Positions 53,882 through 63,545 of a stretch of 64,000 nucleotides of DNA are shown here, one piece after another. Every line of letters begins with the position of its first letter. Within the stretch, counting starts at the first letter, position 1. The stretch is from Pseudomonadota bacterium. Its GTDB lineage: Bacteria; Pseudomonadota; Gammaproteobacteria; Burkholderiales; Burkholderiaceae_C. Under the pieces are notes generated by a model. The model saw only the letters and a list, made by a program, of their open reading frames with translations, was not told the DNA's origin and searched no databases. The DNA is taken from positions 186,001 through 250,000 of the forward strand of contig JAIUPH010000037.1 in assembly GCA_020161065.1 (NCBI GenBank). Reading direction: 5' to 3'. The position numbers were made by a program, and so were the translations under genes.

Positions 53882-53898
53882 TGCCTCATTTTGAGGCA
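53882..53898. promoter_or_regulatory. perfect palindrome upstream of xseA
   Basis: TGCCTCA-TTT-TGAGGCA, 7-bp arms around 3 bp, sits 127 bp before the xseA start. It could be an operator dyad or a short hairpin. It has no T-run of terminator type. I do not recognise the regulator. Confidence 0.5.
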
Positions 53899-54024
53899 GA
53901 TCTTTCTGATTCCAAATCAAAGGCTTGCGCGAGTTTGACATCTCCATGACAGCGAAACCGGCATTTCGGCCCGCAGCCACGCGGCCTGTGGACACTCTGC
54001 CCAGCACCGGCCTTGCCGCTGACC

Positions 54025-55392
54025 ATGTTTGACGGCACGCAGGCGCCGGGCGCGCGGATGACGCTGAGCGTGGCCGCGCTGCTGCTGGCTGCCGGCGACG
54101 CCCTGGCCGCGCGCTTGGGCGCGGTGGCCGTGCGCGGCGAGATCTCCGGCTTCAGCCGCGCCGCCAGCGGCCATTGCTACCTGACGCTCAAGGACAGCGA
54201 CGGCGCCGCCGCCGTGCTGCGCTGCGCGATGTTCCGCCGGGCGGCCGCGCTGCTCGACTTCGAGCCGCGCGACGGCCTGCAGGTGGAGCTGCGCGGCCGC
54301 ATCGGCCTGTACGAGCCGCGCGGCGAACTGCAACTCGTCGTCGAAGCCATGCGCCGCCTCGGCGCCGGCAACCTGTACGAGGAATTCCTGCGCCTGCGCG
54401 ACCGGCTGCAGGCGCAAGGCCTGTTCGACGCCGCGCGCAAGCGGCCGCTGCCGGCCTGGCCGCGCCGCGTGGCGGTGGTCACCTCGCCGGCCGCCGCGGC
54501 GTGGCACGACGTGATGACGGCCCTGCGCCGGCGCGCGCCGCAGGTCGAGGTGGTACTGGTGGGCAGCCCCGTGCAGGGCGCCGACGCACCGCCGGCGCTG
54601 GCCGCGGCGCTGCAGCGCGCCGGGCAGCTCGACGGCGTCGACGCCGTGCTGCTGGTGCGTGGCGGCGGCTCGCTGGAAGACCTGTGGGCCTTCAACGACG
54701 AGCGCGTGGTGCGCGCCATCGCGGCCTGCGCGCGGCCGGTGATCTGCGGCGTCGGCCACGAGTCCGACCTGACGCTGGCCGACCTGGCGGCCGACCTGCG
54801 CGCACCGACGCCCACCGCCGCCGCCGAGCTCGCCGCGCCGGAGCGCGGCGAGGCCTTGCGCCAACTGCAGCAGCGCCAGGCCGCGCTGCTGCGCGCCGCG
54901 CGCCGCCGGCTGGAGCGCCACGCGCAAGCGCTGGACGGCCAGGCCCTGCGCCTGGGCCCGGCCGCCGCCGCGCTGGCCGCCCAGCAGGAGCGCTTGCGCG
55001 GCCTGGCGGGCCGGCTGCGCCTGGCCGGCCAGGCCTTGCTGGCGCGCCAGGGGCCCGAACTGCAGCGCCGCGCGCAACGGCTGGACCATGGCCAGCGCCA
55101 GCCGCTGGCGCTGGCCGCGGCGCGGTTGGCCAGCCAGGGCCAGCGGTTGCGCGCGCTCGACCCGCGCCACGTGCTGCAGCGTGGCTTCGTCTGGGTGGAA
55201 GACGCCGGCGGCCGCCCGGTGCTGTCGGTGCGCGCGCTGCAGCCGCAGGACGTCGTGCGCGCCGTGTGGGCCGACGGCGCGGCGCGGGCGCGCATCGAGA
55301 CCATCGAGGCCGTCGACACGATCGAGTCGATCGCCACCACCGAGGCCGACGCGGCCAGCAGGGGCATCGGCCGCGGCGAGCCCCCGGCTTGA
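54025..55392 (+). CDS. xseA: exodeoxyribonuclease VII large subunit
   Basis: XseA, with the small subunit XseB, degrades single-stranded DNA. The 455-residue protein starts with an OB-fold domain (VRGEISGFSRAASGHCYLTL, LRCAMFRRAA, LQVELRGRIGLYEPRGELQL). The catalytic core has AVVTSPAAAAWHDVMTALRR and LLVRGGGSLEDLWAFNDERV with ICGVGHESDLTLADLAADLR and APTPTAAAELAAP. A long coiled-coil Ala/Arg/Gln/Leu-rich region follows and ends near LRALDPRHVLQRGFVWVEDA. The gene for the small subunit (xseB) is not in the window. The start ATG is chosen at the position giving MFDGTQAPG; a TTG four codons upstream is possible. Confidence 0.96.
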   Translation: MFDGTQAPGARMTLSVAALLLAAGDALAARLGAVAVRGEISGFSRAASGHCYLTLKDSDGAAAVLRCAMFRRAAALLDFEPRDGLQVELRGRIGLYEPRGELQLVVEAMRRLGAGNLYEEFLRLRDRLQAQGLFDAARKRPLPAWPRRVAVVTSPAAAAWHDVMTALRRRAPQVEVVLVGSPVQGADAPPALAAALQRAGQLDGVDAVLLVRGGGSLEDLWAFNDERVVRAIAACARPVICGVGHESDLTLADLAADLRAPTPTAAAELAAPERGEALRQLQQRQAALLRAARRRLERHAQALDGQALRLGPAAAALAAQQERLRGLAGRLRLAGQALLARQGPELQRRAQRLDHGQRQPLALAAARLASQGQRLRALDPRHVLQRGFVWVEDAGGRPVLSVRALQPQDVVRAVWADGAARARIETIEAVDTIESIATTEADAASRGIGRGEPPA

Positions 55393-55479
55393 GGCCGGCC
55401 CCTAGAATCGCCCGCCGCAAGCCCCACCGAGCGCCGTGCCAGCCGCGGCGGCGACCTTCACCCAACAAGAGGAATCGTC

Positions 55480-56061
55480 ATGGAACACAAGCTGCCTCCC
55501 CTTCCGTATGCCATCGACGCGCTGGCGCCTTACTGCAGCAAGGAGACGCTCGAGTACCACCACGGCAAGCATCACAACGCCTACGTGGTCAACCTGAACA
55601 ACCTGCAAAAGGGCACCGAGTTCGAGTCGATGACGCTCGAAGAGATCATCAAGAAGGCCAGCGGCGGCATCTACAACAACGCCGCGCAGATCTGGAACCA
55701 CACCTTCTTCTGGAACTGCATGAAGCCGGCCGGCGGCGGCGAGCCCACGGGCGCGCTGGCGGCGGCGATCAACGCCAAGTGGGGCTCGTTCGCGGCCTTC
55801 CGCGAGGCCTTCGTCAAGTCGGCGGTGGGCAACTTCGGCTCGGGCTGGACCTGGCTGGTGAAGAAGCCCGACGGCAGCGTCGACATCGTCAACACCGGCG
55901 CCGCCGGCACGCCGCTGACCACCGCCGACAAGGCGCTGCTGACGGTCGACGTGTGGGAGCACGCCTACTACATCGACTACCGCAACCTGCGCCCGAAGTT
56001 CGTCGAGACCTATCTCGACAAGCTGGCGAACTGGGACTTCGCGGCCGCCAACTTCGCCTGA
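55480..56061 (+). CDS. sodB: superoxide dismutase [Fe]
   Basis: This cytoplasmic iron superoxide dismutase has 193 residues. Metal ligands are visible in [19 protein letters not shown] (His 27), [14 protein letters not shown] (second His) and [19 protein letters not shown] (Asp and His). The residues FGSGWTWLV and the Fe-type [11 protein letters not shown] block favour iron over manganese. AAGAGGAATCGTC upstream gives a good ribosome-binding site. It is a single gene between xseA and a convergent DUF192 gene. Confidence 0.97.
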   Translation: MEHKLPPLPYAIDALAPYCSKETLEYHHGKHHNAYVVNLNNLQKGTEFESMTLEEIIKKASGGIYNNAAQIWNHTFFWNCMKPAGGGEPTGALAAAINAKWGSFAAFREAFVKSAVGNFGSGWTWLVKKPDGSVDIVNTGAAGTPLTTADKALLTVDVWEHAYYIDYRNLRPKFVETYLDKLANWDFAAANFA

Positions 56062-56086
56062 CGACGCCGCGCGCGGCGCCGCCGTT

Positions 56087-56566
56087 TCAAGGACGGAACG
56101 GCGCGCCGCGCAGCTTGAAGCCGGCCTTGATGCCGCGCTTGGCGAACCAGCCCTGGCGCATCTCCAGCGCATAACGTACAGGCTTGGCGGAACAGTGCGA
56201 GGCGTCGCTCTGCGGCTGCATGTCGGCGATGTTGACGATGCTGCCGTCGTCGTCGATGAAGGCGATCGACAGCGGCAGCAGCGTGTTGCGCATCCAGAAG
56301 CAGCGCGGGCTGGCCTGCGAGTCGGCGAACAGCATGCCGTCGTTGGCGCCCATCTCGCGGCGGAACATCATGCCGATCTGCTGCTGTTGCGGCGTCTGTG
56401 CCAGCTCGGCGTGGATCACGTGCATGCCGGCCGTCAGCTCGACGGTGTCCAGCCGCGGCTGCGGGCCGTCCTGGGCGCGCGCCGGCACGGCCGCCAGCGC
56501 AAGCAGCAGCAACGCGGCCAGCGCGGCGACGATCGGTTGGCGGGCGATAGGCTTGATGTAAATCAT
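56087..56566 (-). CDS. DUF192 family exported protein
   Basis: This is an exported small protein of 159 residues with a signal peptide (AALAALLLLALAAVPARAQ). The DUF192 motif set is clear: HVIHAELAQTPQQQQIGMMF (usual 'E.A.T..ER..GLM.R'), GMLFADSQASPRCFWMRNTL (FxxMxNT type), LPLSIAFIDDDGSIVNIADM and RYALEMRQGWFAKRGIKAG. The function of the family is unknown. Its first codons overlap the FNR-like site of the divergent ccoI promoter, so its expression may be oxygen-dependent. Confidence 0.92.
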   Translation of the reverse strand: MIYIKPIARQPIVAALAALLLLALAAVPARAQDGPQPRLDTVELTAGMHVIHAELAQTPQQQQIGMMFRREMGANDGMLFADSQASPRCFWMRNTLLPLSIAFIDDDGSIVNIADMQPQSDASHCSAKPVRYALEMRQGWFAKRGIKAGFKLRGAPFRP

Positions 56567-56601
56567 GTGAGAGTGTCGGGCTGCTCCCTACATTATTGCG
56601 G
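56553..56601 (+). promoter_or_regulatory. FNR-type promoter for ccoI-ccoS
   Basis: TTGAT-GTAA-ATCAT (56553-56566) matches 9 of 10 positions of the FNR/ANR box TTGAT-N4-ATCAA. A TACATT -10 element lies at 56589-56594, giving a start near 56601. The box centre (56559.5) is then 41.5 bp upstream, the exact position for class II activation by FNR. This is consistent with low-oxygen induction of cbb3 assembly genes, and an FNR gene is present in the same window. Confidence 0.7.
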
Positions 56602-56625
56602 GGCATCGAGCCCGCTCCTGCCCTG

Positions 56626-58893
<2,268 letters not shown>

Positions 58894-58906
58894 AGGCCCG
58901 CCGACG

Positions 58907-59089
58907 ATGGATATCCTCTACCTCTTGATCCCTTTGTCGGCAGTGCTGGTGCTGCTGATCCTGGGCGTCTTCGGCTGGGCCGTGCACCGCGGCCAGTTCG
59001 AAGACCTCGAGCGCGAGGGCGAGCGAATCCTGGAACCTGATAGGGTTTCCGTTGATGACCGTCAAGGGTCGTCCGAGGGCAAGCTCTAA
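58907..59089 (+). CDS. ccoS: cbb3 oxidase maturation protein CcoS/FixS
   Basis: CcoS is a small membrane protein needed for cofactor insertion into CcoN. The product is 60 residues with one helix (ILYLLIPLSAVLVLLILGVF) and the conserved GWAVHRGQFEDLEREGERIL stretch. The latter, with a W-A-x-x-x-GQF-DLE motif, is diagnostic. Its 3' half overlaps the FNR-like site that regulates ccoN, so the ccoN promoter is embedded in this coding region. Confidence 0.95.
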   Translation: MDILYLLIPLSAVLVLLILGVFGWAVHRGQFEDLEREGERILEPDRVSVDDRQGSSEGKL

Positions 59090-59100
59090 GAATCGCGAAA
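59052..59100 (+). promoter_or_regulatory. FNR-type promoter for ccoNOQP
   Basis: TTGAT-GACC-GTCAA (59052-59065) matches 9 of 10 positions of the FNR box. TAAGAA(T) at 59087-59093 can act as the -10 element, placing the start near 59100, again 41.5 bp from the box centre (59058.5). That is the class II geometry, as at the ccoI promoter. The site lies in the last codons of ccoS, and the leader to ccoN is about 31 bp with a GAGGAGAAG ribosome-binding site. Confidence 0.7.
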
Positions 59101-59131
59101 GTCCGTTTTCTTACACGTGAGGAGAAGTCCT

Positions 59132-60574
59132 ATGGCAACCAAGTCGGCATCGGCAACGCCGGTGTACTACGACACACCGGTCCGCGCCTTCGCGCTGGCC
59201 GCGGTGTTGTACGGCATCGTCGGCATGCTGGTCGGCGTGATCATCGCGGCCCAGCTCGCCTGGCCCGAGCTGAACCTGGGCATACCCTGGCTGAGCTACG
59301 GGCGCCTGCGGCCGCTGCACACCAACGCGGTGATCTTCGCCTTCGGCGGTTGCGCCTTGTTCGCCACCAGCTACCACGTGGTGCAGCGCACCTGCCAGAC
59401 GCGGCTGTTCGCGCCGGGGCTGGCGATGTTCACGTTCCTCGGCTGGAACCTGGTGATCGTGCTGGCCGTCATCACGCTGCCGCTGGGCATGACCTCGGGC
59501 AAGGAATACGCCGAGCTGGAATGGCCCATCGACCTGCTGATCGCGGTGGTCTGGGTGTCGTACGCGGTGGTCTTCTTCGGCACCATCGGCATCCGCAAGG
59601 TCAGCCACATCTACGTGGCCAACTGGTTCTTCGGCGGCTTCATCATCGCGGTGGCGCTGCTGCACATCGTCAACAGCGCGGCCATTCCGGTCAGCCTGAC
59701 CAAGAGCTACTCGGCCTACGCCGGCGTGCAGGACGCGATGGTGCAGTGGTGGTACGGCCACAACGCGGTGGGCTTCTTCCTGACGGCGGGCTTCCTGGGC
59801 ATGATGTACTACTACATCCCCAAGCAGGCCGGCCGGCCGGTGTACAGCTACCGGCTGTCGATCGTGCACTTCTGGGCCCTGGTGTTCACGTACATGTGGG
59901 CCGGCCCGCACCACCTGCACTACACCGCGCTGCCCGACTGGGCGCAAAGCGTGGGCATGCTGTTCTCGCTGATCCTGCTGGCGCCCAGCTGGGGCGGCAT
60001 GATCAACGGCATCATGACGCTGTCGGGCGCGTGGCACAAACTGCGCGACGACCCGATCCTGAAGTTCCTGATCGTCTCGCTGTCGTTCTACGGCATGTCG
60101 ACCTTCGAAGGGCCGATGATGTCGATCAAGACCGTCAACGCGCTGTCCCACTACACCGACTGGACGGTGGGCCACGTGCACAGCGGCGCGCTCGGCTGGG
60201 TGGGCCTCATTTCGATGGGTAGCCTGTACCACCTGATCCCGCGCATGTTCGGCCGCAAGCAGATGTACAGCGTGAAGGCGATCGAGCTGCACTTCTGGAT
60301 CGCCACCATCGGCATCGTGCTGTACATCGCCGCCATGTGGATCGCCGGCGTGATGCAGGGCCTGATGTGGCGCGCTGTCAACGCCGACGGCACGCTGGTC
60401 TACAGCTTCGTCGAGAGCGTCAAGGCGACCTATCCGTTCTACGTGATCCGTCTGGGCGGCGGCCTGCTGTACCTGACGGGCATGCTGATCATGGGCTGGA
60501 ACACCGTGATGACGGTGATGAAGGGCAAGGCCGAGGCCTCGCCGATTCCGCCGCTGGTGCCGGCGCACGCCTGA
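59132..60574 (+). CDS. ccoN: cbb3 cytochrome c oxidase subunit I
   Basis: CcoN is the catalytic subunit with two heme b groups and CuB. The 480-residue protein is a 12-helix membrane protein. Histidine-bearing blocks of the family are seen: [80 protein letters not shown] (CuB His pair) and [31 protein letters not shown] is also typical. The N-terminus and length are as expected. It is preceded by its own FNR-like promoter and followed 24 bp later by ccoO. Confidence 0.98.
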   Translation: MATKSASATPVYYDTPVRAFALAAVLYGIVGMLVGVIIAAQLAWPELNLGIPWLSYGRLRPLHTNAVIFAFGGCALFATSYHVVQRTCQTRLFAPGLAMFTFLGWNLVIVLAVITLPLGMTSGKEYAELEWPIDLLIAVVWVSYAVVFFGTIGIRKVSHIYVANWFFGGFIIAVALLHIVNSAAIPVSLTKSYSAYAGVQDAMVQWWYGHNAVGFFLTAGFLGMMYYYIPKQAGRPVYSYRLSIVHFWALVFTYMWAGPHHLHYTALPDWAQSVGMLFSLILLAPSWGGMINGIMTLSGAWHKLRDDPILKFLIVSLSFYGMSTFEGPMMSIKTVNALSHYTDWTVGHVHSGALGWVGLISMGSLYHLIPRMFGRKQMYSVKAIELHFWIATIGIVLYIAAMWIAGVMQGLMWRAVNADGTLVYSFVESVKATYPFYVIRLGGGLLYLTGMLIMGWNTVMTVMKGKAEASPIPPLVPAHA

Positions 60575-60598
60575 GAACCACAAGAACAGGAACATCCC

Positions 60599-61219
60599 AT
60601 GGCACAGACCCATGCTCCGAGCGGTCACGAAAAGATCGAGACCAGCAACTTCCTGATGATCGTGCTGATCCTGCTGGTGGCCGCCGTCGGCGGCCTGGTG
60701 GAGATCGTCCCGCTGTTCTTCCAGCGCTCGACCACGCAGCCGGTGGAAGGCCTCAAGCCCTACACCGCGCTGCAGCTCAGCGGCCGCGACATCTACATCC
60801 GCGAGGGCTGCTACAACTGCCACTCGCAGATGATCCGTCCGCTGCGCGGCGACACGCTGCGCTACGGCCCCTTCAGCAAGGCCGGCGAGTTCGTCTATGA
60901 CCACCCCTTCCAGTGGGGCAGCAAGCGCACCGGGCCCGACCTGGCGCGCGTGGGCGGCAAGTACAGCGACGAGTGGCACCGCATCCACCTGTTGAACCCG
61001 CGCGACCTGGTGCCCGAGTCGAACATGCCGGCCTACGTCTGGCTGGAGAAGTCCAACGTCGACCCGGCGGACATCGCGCCCAAGATGAAGGCGCTGCGCA
61101 TCGTCGGCGTGCCCTACAGCGACGAGCAGATCGCCAAGGGCGGCGACGAAGTCAAGGGCAAGACCGAACTCGACGCGCTGATCGCCTACCTGCAGGTGAT
61201 GGGCACCGCGGTCAAGTGA
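60599..61219 (+). CDS. ccoO: cbb3 cytochrome c oxidase subunit II (mono-heme cytochrome c)
   Basis: CcoO is a membrane-anchored cytochrome c that feeds CcoN. The 206-residue protein has an N-terminal helix ([20 protein letters not shown]) and one CxxCH heme site in the motif [14 protein letters not shown]. The methionine axial ligand is expected in [28 protein letters not shown] and [19 protein letters not shown] are strongly conserved family blocks. Confidence 0.98.
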   Translation: MAQTHAPSGHEKIETSNFLMIVLILLVAAVGGLVEIVPLFFQRSTTQPVEGLKPYTALQLSGRDIYIREGCYNCHSQMIRPLRGDTLRYGPFSKAGEFVYDHPFQWGSKRTGPDLARVGGKYSDEWHRIHLLNPRDLVPESNMPAYVWLEKSNVDPADIAPKMKALRIVGVPYSDEQIAKGGDEVKGKTELDALIAYLQVMGTAVK

Positions 61220-61234
61220 GCGAGGAGGCCCTTC

Positions 61235-61408
61235 ATGGACATCAATGACGCCCGCGTGCTGACCACCGTGCTGAGCCTGATCCTGTTCATCGGGATCATG
61301 GCCTGGACCTGGTCGGCCCGCCGCCGCGCCGGCTTCGACGAGGCAGCCCGGCTGCCCTTTTCCGAGACCGACGACGCGAACACCGAACCCGCAGGAGAAA
61401 AGCAATGA
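61235..61408 (+). CDS. ccoQ: cbb3 oxidase small subunit CcoQ
   Basis: CcoQ is a single-helix subunit that stabilises the complex. The 57-residue gene is easily missed because of its size. It starts MDINDARVLTTVLSLILF, and the helix (LSLILFIGIMAWTWS) is followed by the basic stop (ARRRAGFDEAARLPF) and a short acidic tail (SETDDANTEPAGEKQ). The GFDEAARLPF motif is typical. GAGGAGG precedes the ATG. The stop overlaps the ccoP start (ATGA). Confidence 0.93.
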   Translation: MDINDARVLTTVLSLILFIGIMAWTWSARRRAGFDEAARLPFSETDDANTEPAGEKQ

Positions 61409-62325
61409 TCAGCGATTTTGTCAACAGCGGTTGGTCGCTGTACGTCGCCGGGCTGACCGTGGTGAGCATGATCGGCTGCCTGGTGCTGCTGGCCATCGCC
61501 AGCAAGCGCAAGGTCATGGCCAACGACAACACCACCGGCCACGTCTGGGACGAGGATCTGCGCGAGATGAACAACCCGCTGCCGCGCTGGTGGGTGTGGC
61601 TGTTCATCATCACGGTGGCGTTCTCGGCCGTGTACCTGGTGCTGTACCCGGGCCTCGGCTCGTTCGGCGGCACCCTGAAGTGGTCCAGCGTCGGCCAGTA
61701 CGACGCCGAGGTCGACAAGGCCCGCGCCGCGATGGCGCCGCTGTACGCCAAGTACACGGCGCAGCCGGCCGACGCGCTGGCCAAGGACCCGCAGGCGATG
61801 GCCATCGGCGAGCGCCTGTTCGCCAACAACTGCGCCACCTGCCACGGCGCCGATGCGCGCGGCAGCAAGGGCTTCCCGAACCTGACCGATCGCGACTGGC
61901 TCGGCGGTGACGGCAGCCCGGCCTACATCGAGAAGACCATCAAGGAAGGCCGCCAAGGCGTGATGCCGCCGATGGCCGCCGCGGTGGGCTCGGCCGACGA
62001 CGTGCGCAACGTGGCCAACTATGTGCTCAGTCTGGCGGGCAGCCCCAACAACGCCGTCGCGGCGCAACTGGGCAAGGCCAAGTTCGCCGCCTGCGCCGCC
62101 TGCCATGGCGCCGACGGCAAGGGCAACCCGGCGCTCGGCGCGCCGAACCTGACCGACAAGGTGTGGCTGCACGGCTGGGGCGAGGACGCCATCGTCTCCA
62201 TCATCGGCAGCGGCAAGACCAACACCATGCCGGCGCAGGCCTCGCGCTTGTCGGACGAGCAGATCCACGTGCTCGGTGCCTACGTCTGGAACCTGTCGCA
62301 ATCGGCCACCGTGGCCGCCAAGTGA
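61405..62325 (+). CDS. ccoP: cbb3 cytochrome c oxidase subunit III (di-heme cytochrome c)
   Basis: CcoP carries electrons from soluble cytochrome c to CcoO. The 306-residue protein has two N-terminal helices (WSLYVAGLTVVSMIGCLVLL and WWVWLFIITVAFSAVYLVLY), the family motif HVWDEDLREMNNPLPRWW between them, and two CxxCH heme sites: CATCHGADARG and CAACHGADGKG. The methionine ligands are expected in GVMPPMAA and TNTMPAQASR. The start overlaps the ccoQ stop. No ccoG gene follows, only the small ccoH-like gene. Confidence 0.98.
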   Translation: MISDFVNSGWSLYVAGLTVVSMIGCLVLLAIASKRKVMANDNTTGHVWDEDLREMNNPLPRWWVWLFIITVAFSAVYLVLYPGLGSFGGTLKWSSVGQYDAEVDKARAAMAPLYAKYTAQPADALAKDPQAMAIGERLFANNCATCHGADARGSKGFPNLTDRDWLGGDGSPAYIEKTIKEGRQGVMPPMAAAVGSADDVRNVANYVLSLAGSPNNAVAAQLGKAKFAACAACHGADGKGNPALGAPNLTDKVWLHGWGEDAIVSIIGSGKTNTMPAQASRLSDEQIHVLGAYVWNLSQSATVAAK

Positions 62326-62339
62326 AGCGGAGCCCCATC

Positions 62340-62576
62340 ATGACGGACGAAGACGAGCGCAAGCCCGAACCGCCGGGCAAGCCCTGGTGGCGTCACGGCA
62401 TGGTGTGGCTGGTGATCAGCGGCCCGCTGATCGTGGTGGTGGCCGGCATCGTCACCGCGGTGATCGCGGTGCGCGGTGCCGACGCGCTGGCCGATGAGCC
62501 GAACGCCGCGCACAGCAGCAGCGAGGCGCCGGCGCTGAAAGCCCGCAACCACGCCGCGACGCCGGCCGAGAACTGA
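62340..62576 (+). CDS. small CcoH/FixH-like membrane protein
   Basis: The product is 78 residues with one transmembrane helix (MVWLVISGPLIVVVAGIVTA) after a Pro/Glu-rich hydrophilic start and a PWWRHGMVW segment, and a short periplasmic tail ending ALKARNHAATPAEN. Small proteins of this shape follow ccoP in many Burkholderiales and are annotated as FixH/CcoH-like, but they are half the length of classical FixH (about 150). The W-x(2)-P-x-V-V-V-G-x(3)-T and KARNHAATP patterns are what I rely on. It is 14 bp after ccoP, so certainly part of the operon. Function in oxidase assembly is inferred. Confidence 0.65.
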   Translation: MTDEDERKPEPPGKPWWRHGMVWLVISGPLIVVVAGIVTAVIAVRGADALADEPNAAHSSSEAPALKARNHAATPAEN

Positions 62577-62582
62577 AAGACG

Positions 62583-62623
62583 CCCCTTGCAGCGCAAGCG
62601 CCGATGCGCTTTGCTGCGGGGGG
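62583..62623. terminator. bidirectional terminator-like hairpin between the cco operon and fnr
   Basis: CCCCTTGCAGCGCAAGCGC (62583-62601) pairs imperfectly with GCGCTTTGCTGCGGGG (62606-62621) around a CGAT loop. The genes on both sides converge here (7 and 9 bp to the stops), so it probably ends both transcripts. No U-run is present. Confidence 0.5.
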
Positions 62624-62631
62624 TGCGAGGT

Positions 62632-63369
62632 TTAGCAGGTGGTGCCGTTGACCAGCGCCTGCAAGGCGTTGGCGTCCAGCACGCGAATCTGGCGCTGCTT
62701 GACTTCGAGGATGCCCTCGTCCTGGAACTTCGAGAAGGTGCGGCTCACCGTCTCCAGCTTCAGCCCCAGGTAGCTGCCGATTTCCTCGCGCGTCATGCGC
62801 AGCACCAGCGAGCTGGCCGAGAAGCCGCGCGTGCGCAGCCGCTGCGTCAGGTTCAGCAGGAAGGCGGCCAGCCGCTCCTCGGCGCGCATGCTGCCCAGCA
62901 GCAGCATGACGCCGTGGTCGCGCACGATCTCGCGGCTCATGATCTTGTGGAACTGGCGCTGCAGGTCCGAGAACTCGCGGCTCAGGTCTTCCAACTGGTG
63001 GTAGGGAATCACGCAGACCTGCGAGTCTTCCAGCGCCACCGCGTCGCAGGTGTGCTTGTCGGTGCTGATGCCGTCCAGCCCCAGCAGTTCGCCGGCCATC
63101 TGGAAGCCCGTGACCTGGTCGCGCCCGTCTTCAGACGACACGCAGGTCTTGAAGAAGCCGGTGCGCACCGCGTACAGCGACTGGAACTCGTCGCCGGCGC
63201 GGAACAGCGTGTCGCCGCGCGCCACCGAGCGCCGCGTGGCCACCATGGTGTCGAGCTGGTCGAGCTGGTCGTTGGACATGCCGACGGGCAGGCACAGCTC
63301 GCGCAGGTTGCAACTCGAACAGGCCACCTTGAAAGGTTCGAGCCGGATGCCGGGGGCGCTTGAGGTCAT
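62632..63369 (-). CDS. fnr: oxygen-sensing transcription regulator FNR
   Basis: FNR is a CRP-family activator of microaerobic and anaerobic genes, sensing oxygen through a [4Fe-4S] cluster. The 245-residue protein has all four cluster ligands at the expected spacing: C17, C20 and C26 in CSSCNLRELC and C119 in DSQVCVIPY (E. coli FNR: 20, 23, 29 and 122). The sensor beta-roll and dimer helix precede a C-terminal helix-turn-helix, MTREEIGSYLGLKLETVSRT, with the E..SR recognition residues for TTGAT half-sites. It is transcribed towards the cco operon and divergently from hemN. Its targets in the window are probably ccoI, ccoN and hemN. Confidence 0.96.
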   Translation of the reverse strand: MTSSAPGIRLEPFKVACSSCNLRELCLPVGMSNDQLDQLDTMVATRRSVARGDTLFRAGDEFQSLYAVRTGFFKTCVSSEDGRDQVTGFQMAGELLGLDGISTDKHTCDAVALEDSQVCVIPYHQLEDLSREFSDLQRQFHKIMSREIVRDHGVMLLLGSMRAEERLAAFLLNLTQRLRTRGFSASSLVLRMTREEIGSYLGLKLETVSRTFSKFQDEGILEVKQRQIRVLDANALQALVNGTTC

Positions 63370-63468
63370 GACGATGGAGGGCAGAAGAAGCGTAGCGGTT
63401 TGATCCTGCGCAGGCCAACGCCTGGACTTGGATCAAATGGATTGTTGGGGCACGGCCGCCTCCGGCGC

Positions 63469-63482
63469 TTGAGACAGATCAA
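63469..63482 (+). promoter_or_regulatory. FNR-like box upstream of hemN
   Basis: TTGAG-ACAG-ATCAA matches 9 of 10 positions of the FNR box, in the 176 bp between fnr and hemN, 63 bp before the hemN ATG. No -10 at the class II distance is convincing. Further TTGAT half-sites are present (TTGATCC near 63401 and near 63518), and TTGATCCAAG is read on the minus strand near 63430, so fnr autoregulation is also possible. Confidence 0.6.
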
Positions 63483-63545
63483 GTGGCCGGGCGCGCAGTT
63501 TGGCAGAGTGACAGCCTTGATCCTACCTACACACGCGGCCCCAAC

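Larger units (their letters stand above)
53662..54024. other. 363-bp intergenic region between exbB and xseA
   Basis: This divergent region has no supported gene. It contains DnaA-box-like sequences and a perfect hairpin palindrome (both listed separately) and an AT-richer part at 53880-53950. It must hold promoters for exbB (minus) and xseA (plus). A further TGTGGACAC occurs at 53987-53995. Confidence 0.5.

Noticed and set aside
63370-63545. A small gene between fnr and hemN
   Set aside because: No open frame with a start codon and ribosome-binding site fits; the region is better explained as shared regulatory DNA.
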